NCBI GenBank assembly: GCA_026826555.1
Contig: JAKSZT010054396.1
Coordinates: 22,526,053 to 22,590,052 of the forward strand
DNA length: 64,000 bases
Origin: Tolypeutes matacus
Lineage: Eukaryota > Chordata > Mammalia > Cingulata > Chlamyphoridae
Reading direction: 5' to 3'
Both the position numbers and the translations under genes were made by a program. Shown here one piece after another: positions 11,500 to 23,944 of the stretch. A model generated the notes under the pieces. That model was given only the letters and a program-made list of their open reading frames with translations, was not told where the DNA came from and did no database searches. Within the stretch, counting starts at the first letter, position 1, and each line of letters begins with the position of its first letter.

Positions 11500-12800
11500 A
11501 ATGAATTTATTTATACTTTTAAAAGTACAGAAAATATTAATTCAATCCTGATAAGTTTTTACCAAGTGAAGACACTTCTGTAACCTAAATCAAGAAATAG
11601 GATGTTACCAAAACCCAAAAGTCCACTTGTGCTCCCTTCCACTTACTATTTTCCATTCAAGTAACCATTATCCTGACTTCTAACATTCTAGATGAGTTTA
11701 ACCAGCTTTTGAATTTTATGTAAATGAAGCCATACAGTATGGCCTCTTTTGTATTTAGCTTCTTTTGTTCCATACTATGCTTGTGAAATTTATCCTTATT
11801 GTTGCTGTACTAATAGTTTGTTCCTTTTTTGTTGCTGTATAGTATTTCATTTATTCAATCTAATTTTAATGGATATTTAGGGTATTTCCAATGTTTGGGC
11901 ATTATGATTTGGACTGCAATTAACCAATGAATTTGATGAATTTTGAAGAATTTGATGCATTTCTTTTGGGTATATACCTCCAAGTGGAAACACTAAGTCA
12001 TAGAGCAGGTTTAGATATAACTTTACTAGATAGTGCCAGTTTTCCAAAGTTGTTGTACTAATTTGCACTCCTGCCAGCAGTGTATCATCTGGCATCTCAT
12101 TACAGCCATTCTGGTGGGTAAATAGTGGTTTAATAGTGTGTTTTTAATTTGCATTTACCTGATAATTTGATTTTTTTGATGCTACTATAAATGGGGTCAT
12201 TTAAAAATGTTCATATTCTATTTTATTGTTTTGGCATATAGAAATAGCAGTGTTTTATATATGTTGGCCTTATGTCCAATGACCTTGCTACATTTACTTA
12301 CTAAATCTCATAATTTGCCTTTTGATTCTTTTAGATTTTTTATGTACACAACTATAATATCTGTTAATTATGACAGTATTATTTCTTTCTTCCAAACTCT
12401 TGTGAATTTTTTTTCTTACTTTGTCACATTGGCTGGAATCAGCCCAGTAATGAATAAAAGGCATTTTCATCTCATTTCCCTTTTCATGGGGAATGTTTGA
12501 ATATTTCACTATGATGTGATATGTTTGCTATAGATTTTTATATAGATATACTTTATCAGGTTAAGGAAGTTTACCTCTAGTTTTAGATTGCTGAGTTTTT
12601 AATCAAATACTTTTTCTGTACCTATTGATATGACCATATGATCTACACCCTCTTTCTTGTTGTTAATGTGGTGGATTACATTAATTGATTCAATTGCTAG
12701 AATAATCCTTACCTGGTTGTGATGTATGATCTTTTAAAAATATTACTGAATTAGATTAGTTAATATTTTATTTAGAATTTATGCCTCTATGCTCATGAAA
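11500..12800 (-). mobile_element. L1M fragment (3' UTR and ORF2 end)
   Basis: The plus strand reads as an antisense old L1. It contains AAGCCATACAGTATGGCC, TTGTTGCTGTATAGTATTTCAT and CCAAGTGGAAACACTAAGTCATA, then TTTTCCAAAGTTGTTGTACTAATTTGCAC. An RT-region stretch with TGTGATGTATGATC follows near 12720. Frames are destroyed. The right boundary is approximate. Confidence 0.8.
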
Positions 12801-15413
12801 AAGATTGACTTGTGGAAATCCTGATGACCTAAATTTGGGTTGCTTTCCTCCAGGAGCCAGGGATTCTATCAAGAATATTTTAGCCTTCTTTAAGAGTCCT
12901 AGTTTAATGGATGAATCTTAGAGTTAGCTTACTTTACCTTGCTATGAGCCTAAGGCTTAGTCTCTAGATTGTAGAGCTGCTATTACCATTTGTCTTTGGT
13001 ACTATCTTGCCTTTTGCATCATTACAATCTTTTTGTTTTACTTATAATGTGATTTTTTTATATACAAATAGATAAGCAAGGGAACAAAATGAGAAATCAT
13101 GGTGGCATATCCACCACTTTTCACATAGACACTAAGCTTTAGGGAATCACGGGGGGGTTGGGGGAGCGGGCAGGGAAATAAGCCACCCTGCTGAATATAG
13201 TGTCTTATGGAGGAGGGATATGTGGCACACATGCATACACACGCCCCTCAACTTCTCTCTCCTGCCCCAACTTATCCATATAAATTTATGCTACAAGCAT
13301 GTATTATTTTGTTCTACCAAGTTTGTCTACTCTTTTTAATAAAAATAATTAAGACAGCATCCCAAATGCAAGTAAACATTTAGGTTATATGACTCAAAGT
13401 GTTGAACAAAAAAGGAAAAGTTTAAAGTATTGAGGAGAAGCTTGAAATAATTTTTAAAGAAGTGAGAGAACAAGTGACATCCAGGAGACAAAGAAGTCCG
13501 CATTGCATTCCATCAGAAGCGATGCTGTGAAAATAAAAGAAAGGCAAGCAGAACAAATCCCAGCTACCGTCTGTGCTCATTGGGATTGGGAAGCGTTTGC
13601 AGGGACTGCACCAATGACTGTGGTGTCTGACTGCATTTGGAGCTGTGCATACACTTTTTTTTTTTTTTTCCATGAAAGGAAGAAACCGTAAAACGACAAA
13701 GGTAGAGTCTCTATTTTAAGCCAGAAGAAAGAAATGCAGACGGTGAGCCTCAACCCTCCACCTCTGGTGTCATGTTTCAGCCTAAGAATGATGTCTTTCC
13801 TTCCACCTCATCTCCAAAACTCAGAAGCTACAACATTTCACCACAGCTGGAAAACTTTATATGTTTTGTTTCTATTTACTGTAGTATTTATTAGAATATT
13901 AAAATGGCCCTAGAATTTATGTATGTATTTATTTGCTTTTGTTATATTTAAGTTTTTGTGAGATTGTACAAGTTTGGTGTTTTCCCCAATCCCAGCTTTT
14001 CTGTACGTCCTGTTCTTTTTATTATGCAAAATTCCATAGCTTGGGGTTATGAAAAACACATATATGGCATGAAGGATGAAATTACTTTTAATTGATCATT
14101 GCTCCCCTTTTCTTTTTTCTTTTTCTGCTCTTTCCTCGCTTCTGGTTCTTTTGCTCCCTCCCTCTCTTCCTCTTATTCTTCTCTGCTTCTTTCTCCTTTC
14201 TTCCTCTTTTTGCGGGCTTTTGGCACTTGGCAATTTCTTTCACTTTTTTGTGAGCTCAGAAATGCTTTTAAAGTCCTGTGTGTTGTAATATATGCAGGAT
14301 TTAGTTTTAGCAGCAGGGCCTTTCAGAATATTCAATCTACCATACTTCCAGAACTGAAAGTCTCTATCCACTTTTCATCTTGCAGAAATTTGTTGAAATC
14401 TCTCATTCATTGAGGTCCCTTTAGATTCTCTTCATCGTTGTTGCATTGTCCTTTTGTATTCCTTTAATTTCTTCTTAGTGTAGTCTCTGGAGAGAGAGGA
14501 GTTAAATGTGTATGTTTTCATCCTATATTCTGAACTGCAAACCAGAACAGATTTTTCAACTTTAAGATTTAAACATGCTCTGCTTTGTTCTTCAAAGGTT
14601 TTAACTGTGCACAAAAAAGACATATTAAAAATAAATAGAAATGTCAACCTAAGTTCTAAGAAAAATAAATTTGCTATTTAATTAATAAACTTCAAAATAA
14701 TGAAGAAACATTTAACACTTTCAGAGACTAATTTCCAAAACTTTTCAAAATTTTTCAAAAATAAGTCTAAGTCATTGTCTACTTATTAATTTATTTAAAA
14801 TATTGAATTTATTTGAATGAATCACCACTCAAATGTAACATTTTTACTGCTTTGGAATGATCTTTAAGATTTTATAGCATTCATTGCTCTTAATCACTGA
14901 GGATAAGAGCTACTCACATGGCCATAGTCACAAGGCCTGCTTCAAAAGAAGTTTTAAGGTCGCTCTTTTTTTATACTAACGTCTGGTGTGTCTATCTTTT
15001 GAGCAGAATACTTTTCAGCTGATAATTATAACCGTGTACTCATTTGCTGGGACATTTAGAAATATGCTTTCAGAAATGCCTGCAAAAATAGGATTCTCCA
15101 TTAGCAATATTTTGTACAATTCAATACTGTAGAAAAATAGTGGTTAGGAGAATCGGAAGGATAAATAAACACGTTTCTTTCTGCACAGATACCTTGGCAG
15201 TGGTGGTCATTGTTCTAACCGCCTGGCAGCCACACCCCTTCTTTATAGTGGCCCAAATTCCTTACATAGCAACAGCTCTCTTAAGGATTTGTGGCGAGAT
15301 GATAGATCAATGGCATGCTCTTCCACTACATAAGGGAAAGGCTTTGCTTGTGATATTCTGCATGTCCAAGCCCTGATAGCAGAAGGGAAATACTAAGGCC
15401 TATGCTTAGCTAA
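12801..15413. other. No gene recognised; polypyrimidine tract near 14100-14215
   Basis: AT-rich sequence with no identified element. A C/T-only-like tract at about 14101-14215 (CTTTTCTTTTTTCTTTTTC and similar) produces two overlapping open frames rich in Phe, Leu and Ser; these are composition artefacts. A T run lies at 13654-13670. Confidence 0.45.
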
Positions 15414-15442
15414 TGTATTAGTCAGGTTACCCAGAGAAACAG

Positions 15443-15503
<61 letters not shown>

Positions 15504-15793
15504 CTTCCCCGAGAGAATCTGGCTGGCTGAAGTAGAGATATTAATTCCTATTTTTGCCTTCTGGAATCATCAGGTGTCCCTTAAAGGCCTTCAGCTGACT
15601 ATATGACACTTCTCTCATTGCTGAAGACAGTCTCCTTTGTTGATTGTAGATGTAATCAGCCATAGATGTCATCAACTGACTAATGATTTAAAGCCACAAA
15701 ATATTCTCACAGTAACAATCAGACCAGTGCTTGCTTGATCAAACAACTGGACACCATAACCAGCCAAGCTGACACATGAACTTAACCATCACA
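15414..15793 (-). mobile_element. Solitary LTR-like element with near-perfect 5-bp target duplication
   Basis: On the plus strand it starts TGTATTAGTCAGGTTACCC and ends TTAACCATCACA, so the ends are TG...CA. The flanks GCTAA (15409-15413) and GTTAA (15794-15798) differ at one base. This is a widespread mammalian LTR type that I recognise by its ends but cannot name. Strand is inferred from the usual orientation of this family. An (AT)n array lies just inside the left end. Confidence 0.7.
15446..15501. repeat. (AT)n microsatellite
   Basis: An uninterrupted run of 28 AT units. It lies inside the LTR-like element at 15414-15793, whose family often has a short AT-rich stretch at this position, so it has probably expanded there. 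Confidence 0.97.
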
Positions 15794-15816
15794 GTTAATA
15801 AGTCTCAGTTTCTCTT

Positions 15817-15819
<3 letters not shown>

Positions 15820-15850
<31 letters not shown>
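15820..15850. repeat. (CA)n microsatellite
   Basis: Perfect CA repeat of about 15 units, just right of the LTR-like element. Confidence 0.97.
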
Positions 15851-15853
<3 letters not shown>

Positions 15854-16440
15854 GGACTTTGAATTTGGACTGGAGTGGCACAAGGATGAAAGAAATAGTT
15901 GGGGTCATTTAGTCAATCAATATTCTGCTTTTGAGCTATTTCTGCCACTAAAATCTTTTGAAGATGACTATTTTTACCTCTTCCACCTTTGGTTTCTTCA
16001 GTCTTCTCTTTAGTCATGTGAGCTTCCTCATATACTTCCCATAAATTCTCTTATTGCCTAACTCTACCTAGCTATTTTCTGTTGCTCACCAACAGACTAA
16101 CCTAATGTGATTCTCCTTGTAACAAAAAATGACAAAGGGTCACAGACCACCAAGCAGTGTCATTGTAAGTGATGTGAGTATCCTCGCTCAAATGCGCTTA
16201 GCTCTACAAGCTGGAATTGCAGTATCTAGCAGACAAGAGGACTGTCTGTTGGTATTCAGAATCAGTCCATATCACTACTCTTCTTCTAAACAATATAAGA
16301 ATTTAGAAAGTTTTAATTCCAACAACTACGTCCCACCATTCATGTTATTTTTGTCCAGTATTTTAATTTTGCCTTGTTTATTTTCATCCCACTAACACTG
16401 TTATTAGTATTATGTTTTATAATCACTGCTCATTTAGATA
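15851..16440. other. No recognised feature
   Basis: AT-rich unique sequence with no element or gene identified. Confidence 0.45.
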
Positions 16441-16444
16441 TTAT

Positions 16445-17095
16445 ATCACTCGAGGTCCACTCAGGAGACTGAACTGCATCAGTACATTGAGCAGGGAAAA
16501 TGTAATACAAAGAATCACAAATAACAGAGGATTAACTACTAAGTGGGGGTAAAGATAATGTTAAAGAATATAGGAATAGCAAATATATGGAGCAGGCACT
16601 ACAGCTAGGGCTGAGGGAGAGTACAAAGGAACGAACAAATTTGGAAAAGGGCCCTTTCCCAACTGAGATTAAGACTATTAGAGGGGGTCTACTGGATGAC
16701 AGAGGCACTTTGCTGAGGAACCAGGGACTGAGACCGCAGACTGAAAAACTTCATGATAGAATGCTGACAAAACTCAGTAGGGGCCATCTGCTGGGGTGTT
16801 GGTGGTGAAGCTTTCTGGGAGCCACCCATTGGCATGCTGACAGAACTCACTGGGAAGCCATCTGCTGGGATGCTGGTAAACTTCCTGGAGGATGTGCACC
16901 ACTCTATCTTTCACATCCCACTGCTCAGGGAGCTAACTGCTCCCAAAGAAGCCACCTGCTCACAAGGAAACTGCCAACTTGCAGTCATAGGAGCCAGAAG
17001 AAAAAAAAGCGCTGGAACCAGGAAGAAAAACTTCTTCCTCTTGCAGGTGTCTCCAGTGTCCTCTACTGTCAAGGTTGTACATTGTGTATGCAGGG
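16445..17095 (+). mobile_element. Unnamed interspersed repeat (family X)
   Basis: It begins with GGAGACTGAACTGCATCAGTA and TAATACAAAGAATCAC and ends near CTCCAGTGTCCTCTACTGTC. Internal near-duplicates of TGCTGACA(A)AACTCA(G/C)T occur at about 16760 and 16838. Both the opening and closing phrases recur around 18195-19395, so two copies of the same family flank an L1-like stretch. I recognise it as a mammalian repeat type but cannot name it. Confidence 0.5.
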
Positions 17096-17149
17096 GTCCA
17101 GTTTCATTTCACAGAAGAGTGGATTAGGAACCAAGAGGAATAAATTTAA

Positions 17150-18190
17150 TTTTCTTATATGATTACCAGTTCTTTTGCTCAACATTGTTATTTGCACACC
17201 CAATCCTTCTTGCTGTGTTGAGTGTCTTGCTTTCTGAAGTACATCTTTTAGTAATTCTTTTAGCAAGATTCATTGAATAAACTTCCTTAGCTTTGTTTAT
17301 CCCAAATTGTCTTTATTTCACCCTTACACTTGCATAATAGTTTAGCTGGGTAAAAAATTCTAGCCTGGTTGGTTAGTTTTCCTTACTACTATGAAGATAT
17401 TTTGTCATGTCTTTTTATACCTGCTACTGTTGAGAATGCTATTCTTAGTCTAATTGTTATTTGTAGGCCATCTGCCTTTTATCTCTAGGTGCTTTTAAGA
17501 TTTTTTTTTTGTTTTTGGTGGCCTGAAGTTTCACATCAATGCTTCTAAGTTTGTTTTTTCTTTCTTTGTTGGGAGTCTGTGCTTCTTCTATCTGTGGAGT
17601 CATTTTCAGAAAATCTCCATCACTCTGGAAAAGCTCACCATTATCTTTCCAAATTTTGCTTTCCTAATTCTCTCTGTTCTGCTCTTCTAGAACTCTTATT
17701 AACTGCATTTCAAAGTTTCTCATTCTTTTTTCCATGTATCTTATAGATATTTCTATCTCTTTAACTCTATGTTGAAATCTGGGCAGGCTATTCAGTTCTT
17801 CTATTTCACTATTTTCTCTACAACTATGTTATAATCACCTATTTAACTTGTTGAGTGTGTTTTTTTTTTTTTTTTTTTCAATTTGCAGGCATTTACTGAT
17901 TTTCTTTTAAGTATTCTTATAATCTTTTCTTTTAGATTGTTTTATTATCAGAAGTTATCGTAGTTCTAAGCTTCATGTTTGATGTATTTGCCAATACTTC
18001 CTCAAGGAATTTCTTTGTGAGTTTTTAAATTTTGGATTGTGAGTCTATATTCAGTTTGCTTTATAAGAATGCCATGGAAATCAGGTTGAAGATGCATCCC
18101 TTCAGAATCATTTTGTGTTTGCTTCTGCAAGGTAATGTAAATTTGAAGACTTAACTAGGCATAGACCAGGTATTTTGATTTCTCAGGTAT
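17150..18190 (-). mobile_element. HAL1/L1M-like LINE fragment, antisense
   Basis: The plus strand carries phrases seen in antisense HAL1/L1M ORF1-region sequence: GTCTTTATTTCACCC, CTAGCCTGGTTGG, GGCCATCTGCCTTTTATCTC, GGCCTGAAGTTTCACATCAAT and TTCAGAAAATCTCCATCACTC. T-rich runs at 17504-17512 and 17862-17878 are expansions. Coding frames are destroyed. Confidence 0.55.
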
Positions 18191-18194
18191 AACA

Positions 18195-19395
18195 AATATG
18201 TCCAATCAGGAGACAGAAACCACACAGTAATTTAAACAGGATAGTTTCATATGATGACCCATTAAGCTATGAGAGAAGAGTTACTATAAAGATGTAAAGA
18301 CCACACTAAATTTGTCTTTAAGTTTTTCAACTTGGTTTGAGATAGAGTATTCAAAGAAGGATAAACCTGGAAGGGGGGCCTCCCAAGGCTGGGGTTCAGA
18401 CCCTTATTGGTGAAGGTGTGTGTATTTCAGCCAAAGGGGTGCTGATGCAAAATACCAGAAATTGGTTGGTCTTTATAAAGGGTATTTATTTGGGGTAGAA
18501 GTCCACAGATTCCAGGCCATAAAGCGTAAGTTTCTTCCCTCACCAAAATCCATTGCCACGTGTTGGAGCAAGAAAACTGCCGACGTTTTTTGCCAGGGTT
18601 CAGGCTTCTGGGTTCCTCTCTTCCCGGGGCTGCGTTTCTCTCTGAGCTTAGCGCCTCTGTTTCCTCCACAAGGCCAGCTGTAGACTATCAGGTGAATGGC
18701 TTGTCTCTATCCCGGGGCCTTCTCTCCTTCCTCACGACCAGGTTCTTTTACTTCCCGGGGCTCCAGCTCAAGACTCCAACATCAAAACTGCTCCCTTTGT
18801 CCTTTGCCAGGCCTTTTATATTGATTCCCATCCCACCAAGTGGTGGGGCTCAACACCCTACTTACGTGGCCCAGTTAACGCCCTAATCATAACTTAATCA
18901 TGCCCGGATTAACAGACCAGTTTACAAGCATGATCCGATACCTATTTTTGTAATTCATAATTACATCAAACTTCCAAACTGCTACAGTGTGTTTGCAGCT
19001 CACTGAGAGACAAAGTTTACTGGATTGCTCAGACAGGAGCTGCTCCGCAGTTTCTGGGCAGCCAGGAAACAATTCTCTGGGGTTCAGGTGAGTCAAGCTG
19101 TCAAGTGGACTCACAGAGGGATTCTGGACTCTGCTGTGGGCAGAAAGTCTGGAGCTCATGTTCTTTGTGTCAGCAGGGCCATAGGAAGGAGCCCATCAGG
19201 CCTGGGCTGGGATGCTGAGGCCACTGAGGGACTATGTGGAGCAGCACTGGATGTTCCCACTCACCCACACTACTGGGTTATGCAGCAGGAACAAAGGAAA
19301 AGTAAAATCCAGCTCACAGGAAACAGGAAGAGAGGCCCCCTTCCTCCTGCCATGTCCCTCCAGTGCCCTCTACTATAGAAATGTATGTTTATGGT
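18195..19395 (+). mobile_element. Second family-X repeat copy, split by a solitary LTR
   Basis: The left part (18195-18415) has CAATCAGGAGACAGAAACC, and the right part (18992-19395) ends CCTCCAGTGCCCTCTACTATAG. These match the two ends of the copy at 16445-17095. The LTR at 18421-18986 sits between them with its own target duplication, so it inserted into this repeat. Confidence 0.5.
18421..18986 (-). mobile_element. Solitary LTR with 5-bp target duplication (GTGTG)
   Basis: This 566-bp LTR reads on the minus strand from TGTAGCAGTTTG to a pyrimidine-rich end matching the LTR at 24379. GTGTG occurs directly on both sides (18416-18420 and 18987-18991). A TATA-like ATATAAAAGG lies on the minus strand at about 18812-18821, and an AATAAATACCCTTTATAA block near 18480-18500 serves as the likely polyadenylation region. 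A 5-bp duplication is typical of ERVL/MaLR elements, hence the ERV3-type assignment. Confidence 0.85.
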
Positions 19396-20465
19396 AAAGG
19401 AGAAATGCTTAAGGTATCCTATCCACTATCACAGACCAGGTACTAAAAGGTAAAGTCGGAGCTGAAAAGAATTGACATTTTCCCTCACTAGGAACGTGGG
19501 TGAGGACACACTTCCTTGATCTCTGGGCCAGCAGATGGATTATTCTAGTCTACCTGTCTCTGAAGGTGCAACCCTTTGAAAGTCTTGGCTTCATGAAGGC
19601 ATTAATTTCCTATTCCTCACCTCCTGTAGCCTCAAGCCTGATCCCACATGGGCATTAAACCCAAGCTCCTAGGAAAGTGGAATCAATACCTCCTCCTCCA
19701 GTTGAGTAGCTGCTCTGTTGGCTCATCGCTTACCACTTTTCCTTGTATCTTCTCTCTTCATTAGTGTCACTTGGGAATCTCCCATTCTTCGTTATGAATC
19801 CAACTGTGCATTAAAAACAGCGCAGTGTACATAGTGCCTAGCATTTCTAAGGGGTCTTTGAAGGTAGGTTTTCAGTCTTTCTTCCTCTATCAGCTTAATA
19901 ATACTTGTTCTTATTCTCTTTTGTTTTCTTTTGCACCTTCTTGAAAGACATAATTAGAAGGCTTAAAATATAAATAAAATAGCCTTCACTATAAGCTGCA
20001 TTATTCCATTTTAGCGTATCAGCAGACTATGGCTGTTGATTTCAGGTGATTGTAAACTAGACTACCTCAAGTAGCTTATACAGTGGTTTTCCCATGTGAT
20101 TTTCATATGTGCATTTAAATAACCCTCAAGAGGTGGATTCATGCCAACAAGGAGGACTATTCATTTCCACCTGAGGGCTCCTCATACTTTGGTAGGTGTG
20201 TAGCCAATTTCCATTTCATTAGTTACGGAAGATGTTACTTGTCTCATCCTTATTAACTGGAACCACATTTCTAATTTATTTTAGCAATGTATTAACACAA
20301 CCTGTAGGTTTTGCTGTAAATTGGCCTTCCACTTAGACTAATTTTGGGTGTTGGTATAATATCTTACCGGAGAAAATAATGACTTGAAAATTTAAGAAGA
20401 CCCACTTCTGCGTTCCTGACATATTTTGCATATACATAGACTATATTGCTTATCAATTGCATTGT
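19396..20465. other. No recognised feature
   Basis: Mixed unique sequence; no gene or confident repeat recognised. Confidence 0.4.
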
Positions 20466-20469
20466 AATT

Positions 20470-20600
20470 TTCGTTACTTGCCTGACATGTTCTCCAGATT
20501 AAGGGATCTTTGAGAATGGGATCTTGTTATCTGCCCCAAGGCTTAGCACAGTTCTGGAAAGGAGATGATACAAATATTTGTTGAATAAATAAATTTTTGC
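20470..20600 (+). mobile_element. L2 LINE 3' end fragment
   Basis: Typical L2 end phrases occur in order: TTCTCCAGATTAAGGGATC, GGGATCTTGTTATCTGCCCC, GGCTTAGCACAGTTCTGG and ATACAAATATTTGTTGAATAA. Confidence 0.8.
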
Positions 20601-22318
20601 CTGGGATCATATAGCTGGTAGTAACTCAGCATAACTTATCTGGGAGCTACTAAACTCCAACAGTTTAGTATAGCTGGAGCAAAAAGCATGAGAGGGGATT
20701 GTGGCAGAGGTAAAGCTGGGTGGGTAAGTGGAGTTCAGATCATGGAATGTCATGTAAACCATGCTAGGATTTTGGAATTTTCCTAAGGGAATGGGAAACC
20801 ATTCAGGAATTTCAATCTGAGGGAGACTTGACCAGAAAAGTCTTTTAGAAAAATCACTCTGTTGGTTTTATGTAGACCATGTCATTAAATAAACGGCTGT
20901 CATAAAATATTATTGAATGAGAATGGATGAGAGAATGAATCAGGGAAGTGCACCCTGGCTTTGCATAACATATCCTTTGGTTTTTATTGTGTGAGCCAGA
21001 ATGCTGGCCTGGAAGCAGTCACAGTCTGGTCCGGTGTGGTTGTCCCTTCTAATTTTGCAGATATTAATGTTTCTGTAAGAGAGATATTGAAGTTTTTCTC
21101 CTTCTACTGTTTGGGAGACTAGAGAGAATTGGTAAGATGTAGTAGGAGGAATTTACATTAGGCATAAAAAATATCCTCATTTAGATGGGAGCATGGGGTG
21201 GCAGGGGTAAGTAAAGGGATTTTAAGTAAAAAAGGCATATGTGGATCCTGGGAAACCCATAGAAATCTATTAAGGTAGATTGTTCTTGTTTGTTTTGCTA
21301 CCCAGCATTGAATTTTCTCCCTAGCTGGGAGAGAAAAGAGTTATTCACTATGTGAGCTTTGCTGGAAGATAAGGCTGCAACTCCCTCTACAGAAGCACCT
21401 GGCAGCTAGAGAATGGGTAATGGACCTAGCTCTGCCAACTGGATGCCCATACCCAGAACCTTCAATCTTGGTGGGATGACTCATAGAAAACATTCCATTA
21501 GCTGAGAAATTCATGATGGCTGCAGCAAGGGTGTGACAGTGGAACCAAAGCTGGTATCTTAAGCAGAGTTCTCCCATTGGGACCCTTGGCCAGGCTTCCT
21601 CCCTCATATCCTGCCCCTTGCAGGCCCAGTTACCTGGCTTTCACAGTCAGTTCTGTTGCTTGCAACCCAGAATCCTGCAGCTGCAATGGCAGATTTCTTT
21701 TCACCCTGGAATTTTGCAGAGTACTACTTTCTAGAGAAAGTCAGTTCTAATTAGAGCAACACTCACTCAAGATTAAAGGAGGGGTGAGAGGAGGTCACAG
21801 AAGCTATTCAGTATGAGTTTGTATTGAGGTGGGAGGAGAGTGGGTGTGGGGACAAAGGTAGGCTGTCACAAGGATGAGATGAAACAAATGAAAATGTTTT
21901 ATGAAATTGCTTTGAATACTTCAGAGTAAAATTGACACGTTATTTTTGTGACTTTTTTATTTTAGAATTATTTCAGTAATTTTTCTAAAAAGATCTGCTG
22001 GTTAAATTTTAATTCTCTTCTTGAGAATACTTAGTTGGGTTTTCTGATTGTGTAGAAATTGTTTCCTGTGAACTAGGGAAAGTTCATACTTTTGATGGTT
22101 CTTTTTACCTCATGAGCTTTCCTAAGTTGAAGACGCTTAATTTTATGTTATCAATTAGAAACTTTAGTTTGAAATAATCAGTGTGGATAAAACACTGAAC
22201 TGGGAGTCAGGAATTTTAGCTGTGAAAACTCAGTTTCCTTCGTTCAATTGAGGAATTTGGAGCAAATAATCTCAAAAGCCCCTTGCAGCCCTCAAATAGT
22301 AATCCTGACTTAAACTAT
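20601..22318. other. No gene recognised
   Basis: Mostly unidentified. The stretch 20650-20880 (GGGAAACCATTCAGGAATTTC, TTTTAGAAAAATCACTCTG) resembles a common old mammalian repeat that I cannot name. No protein family was found in the short frames. Confidence 0.4.
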
Positions 22319-22781
22319 TGTTAATTAAAATAAAATGGCTGCCTTCATTGGACATTGCTAGGAGGGACCCTTTCCAAGAAGGGCTTTTCTAGAAGACAAA
22401 AACAATTGCCCTGTAGGGTCTTTCCAAGCAAATGGAACAATGGAGCACACCCTGCAGAACTGCAGATAAGCAAGTGCTTCCTATAAACCAGTTTCCTCCA
22501 GGAGAGACAGCTTACTAAATTGGACAAGCATACCATGCTGGTCAATGTATATCTGTTCCCTACTTTGTCAGAGCCCCCCACCCCCTATGTAAAATGGAAA
22601 CTTAACGCCAGCCAATCAGAAATTAATCTCCTCACTTGCTTCCACATTTGCCCTACATAAACTTCCCCTTTCCACCCGCTCAATATAGTTCTCTTCTACT
22701 TTCTGAATGGGATGCTGCCCAATTCATGAATCACTCAATAAAGCTGTGATATCCTAAATTGCATGAACTTTTTTTCTAACA
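22319..22781 (+). mobile_element. Solitary LTR, class I type, with 4-bp target duplication (CTAT)
   Basis: This 463-bp LTR runs TGTTAATTAAAA to TTTTTTTCTAACA. CTAT lies directly on both sides (22315-22318 and 22782-22785). It has the layout of a gammaretroviral-type LTR: a CCAAT box in GCCAGCCAATCAG near 22608-22620, a TATA-like TACATAAAC near 22654, and AATAAA at 22737-22742. A 4-bp duplication fits class I endogenous retroviruses. No internal sequence remains, so it arose by LTR-LTR recombination. Confidence 0.85.
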
Positions 22782-22819
22782 CTATTAGAAATTGTTGTGA
22801 CTTTTTAAGTATGCAAAAC

Positions 22820-23650
22820 ATTTTAGAAAAAGAGTAACAGACACCAATGTATCTACCATCTGGCTTCAATTTATCTCAATATTTTGCTATATTTGCTTCA
22901 GATCCTTTTTTCCCTTGAGTTTTTTATTTTAAAATTACCGTGCAATAAAATGAACTTTTTTTCTTTTGTGTACAGTTCTATGACTCTTAATACATGTATA
23001 GATGTGTGTTACTCTATCACTATCAGGATACAGAATAGTGCCACCATTCCCCAAAACCTCCCTCATCCTATCCCCTTATAATCAGACCCTCCCCACCCCC
23101 CATCCTTGGCAACCACTAATCTTTCTCCAACACCATGGTTTTTTTTTTCTCCCTTTTTGTGAATGTCTTATAAGTGGAATCATAAAATATGTGCCCTTTT
23201 AAGACTGGCTTCAGCAAGAGGCCTTTGAGATTCATCCAAGTTGTTCTGTTCATCAACAGTTTATTCCTTTGTGTTGCTCCCTATGAAGCACTCACTCTCC
23301 AGTCCCGCTCCCCTCCCACCCTCTCCAAAGGGAACTGCTGTCCTGAAGTCAATGTGTTTGATTCTCATAAATATTTTTATAGTTTTAGTGTATATATAAA
23401 ACAGGTATACTTTTTGTTTCTTAAGTATTTGTTTCAAAGGTTTAAAATTTAAATAAATGTTATTATAATATACATGTCATGCTACAACTTGCTTTTATAA
23501 CTCAACTTTACGTTTTTTAGGGTTATCCATGTTTATGCCTTATTTACACTGGGTTATTCATTTTCACTGCTTGTTATATTCTATTATATGAATATATACA
23601 TGTATTCATCCATTTACTCATGGATGGGCACTTTTTCCTGTCCATCTGCC
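22820..23650 (-). mobile_element. Antisense L1M 3' end fragments
   Basis: The plus strand reads ACAGTTCTATGACTCTTAATAC, then CTATCACTATCAGGATACAG, TTGGCAACCACTAATCTTTC and TGAGATTCATCCAAGTTGTTC. These are antisense phrases of old L1 3' ends. A second piece (23370-23650), with CATGCTACAACTTGCTTTTAT and TTACTCATGGATGGGCACTTT, looks like another old L1 end. The unlike stretch between them (23275-23360) suggests two separate fragments. Confidence 0.65.
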
Positions 23651-23944
23651 AGTCTCCCTGTCTTTGCCCAACCCTGACTAGCAGTTTTTGGCTGCATCAC
23701 TGACCTCATCCCATCTTCAGGGCCTCCAGTCCCAAAGCAGGCCTTACTGGTGGTTGGAAATTCCTACTCTAGGGTCATCATGGGGAAATTCCAGATATCA
23801 CCTCCAAGCCACCTGCTTACTTGGCTGGGTCCCTAGTCAGAGTCTGTGTCTGGGTCCTTTGCCCTTCTAGGCCCAAAGTTTTGGTGTAGATTCATCCTGG
23901 ATGCATATTCCAAGGGGGGATTTAATATTAATATAATATAATGG

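Noticed and set aside
14076..14413. Leu/Phe/Ser-rich open frames
   Set aside because: They arise from a polypyrimidine tract; the composition alone explains the apparent hydrophobic protein.
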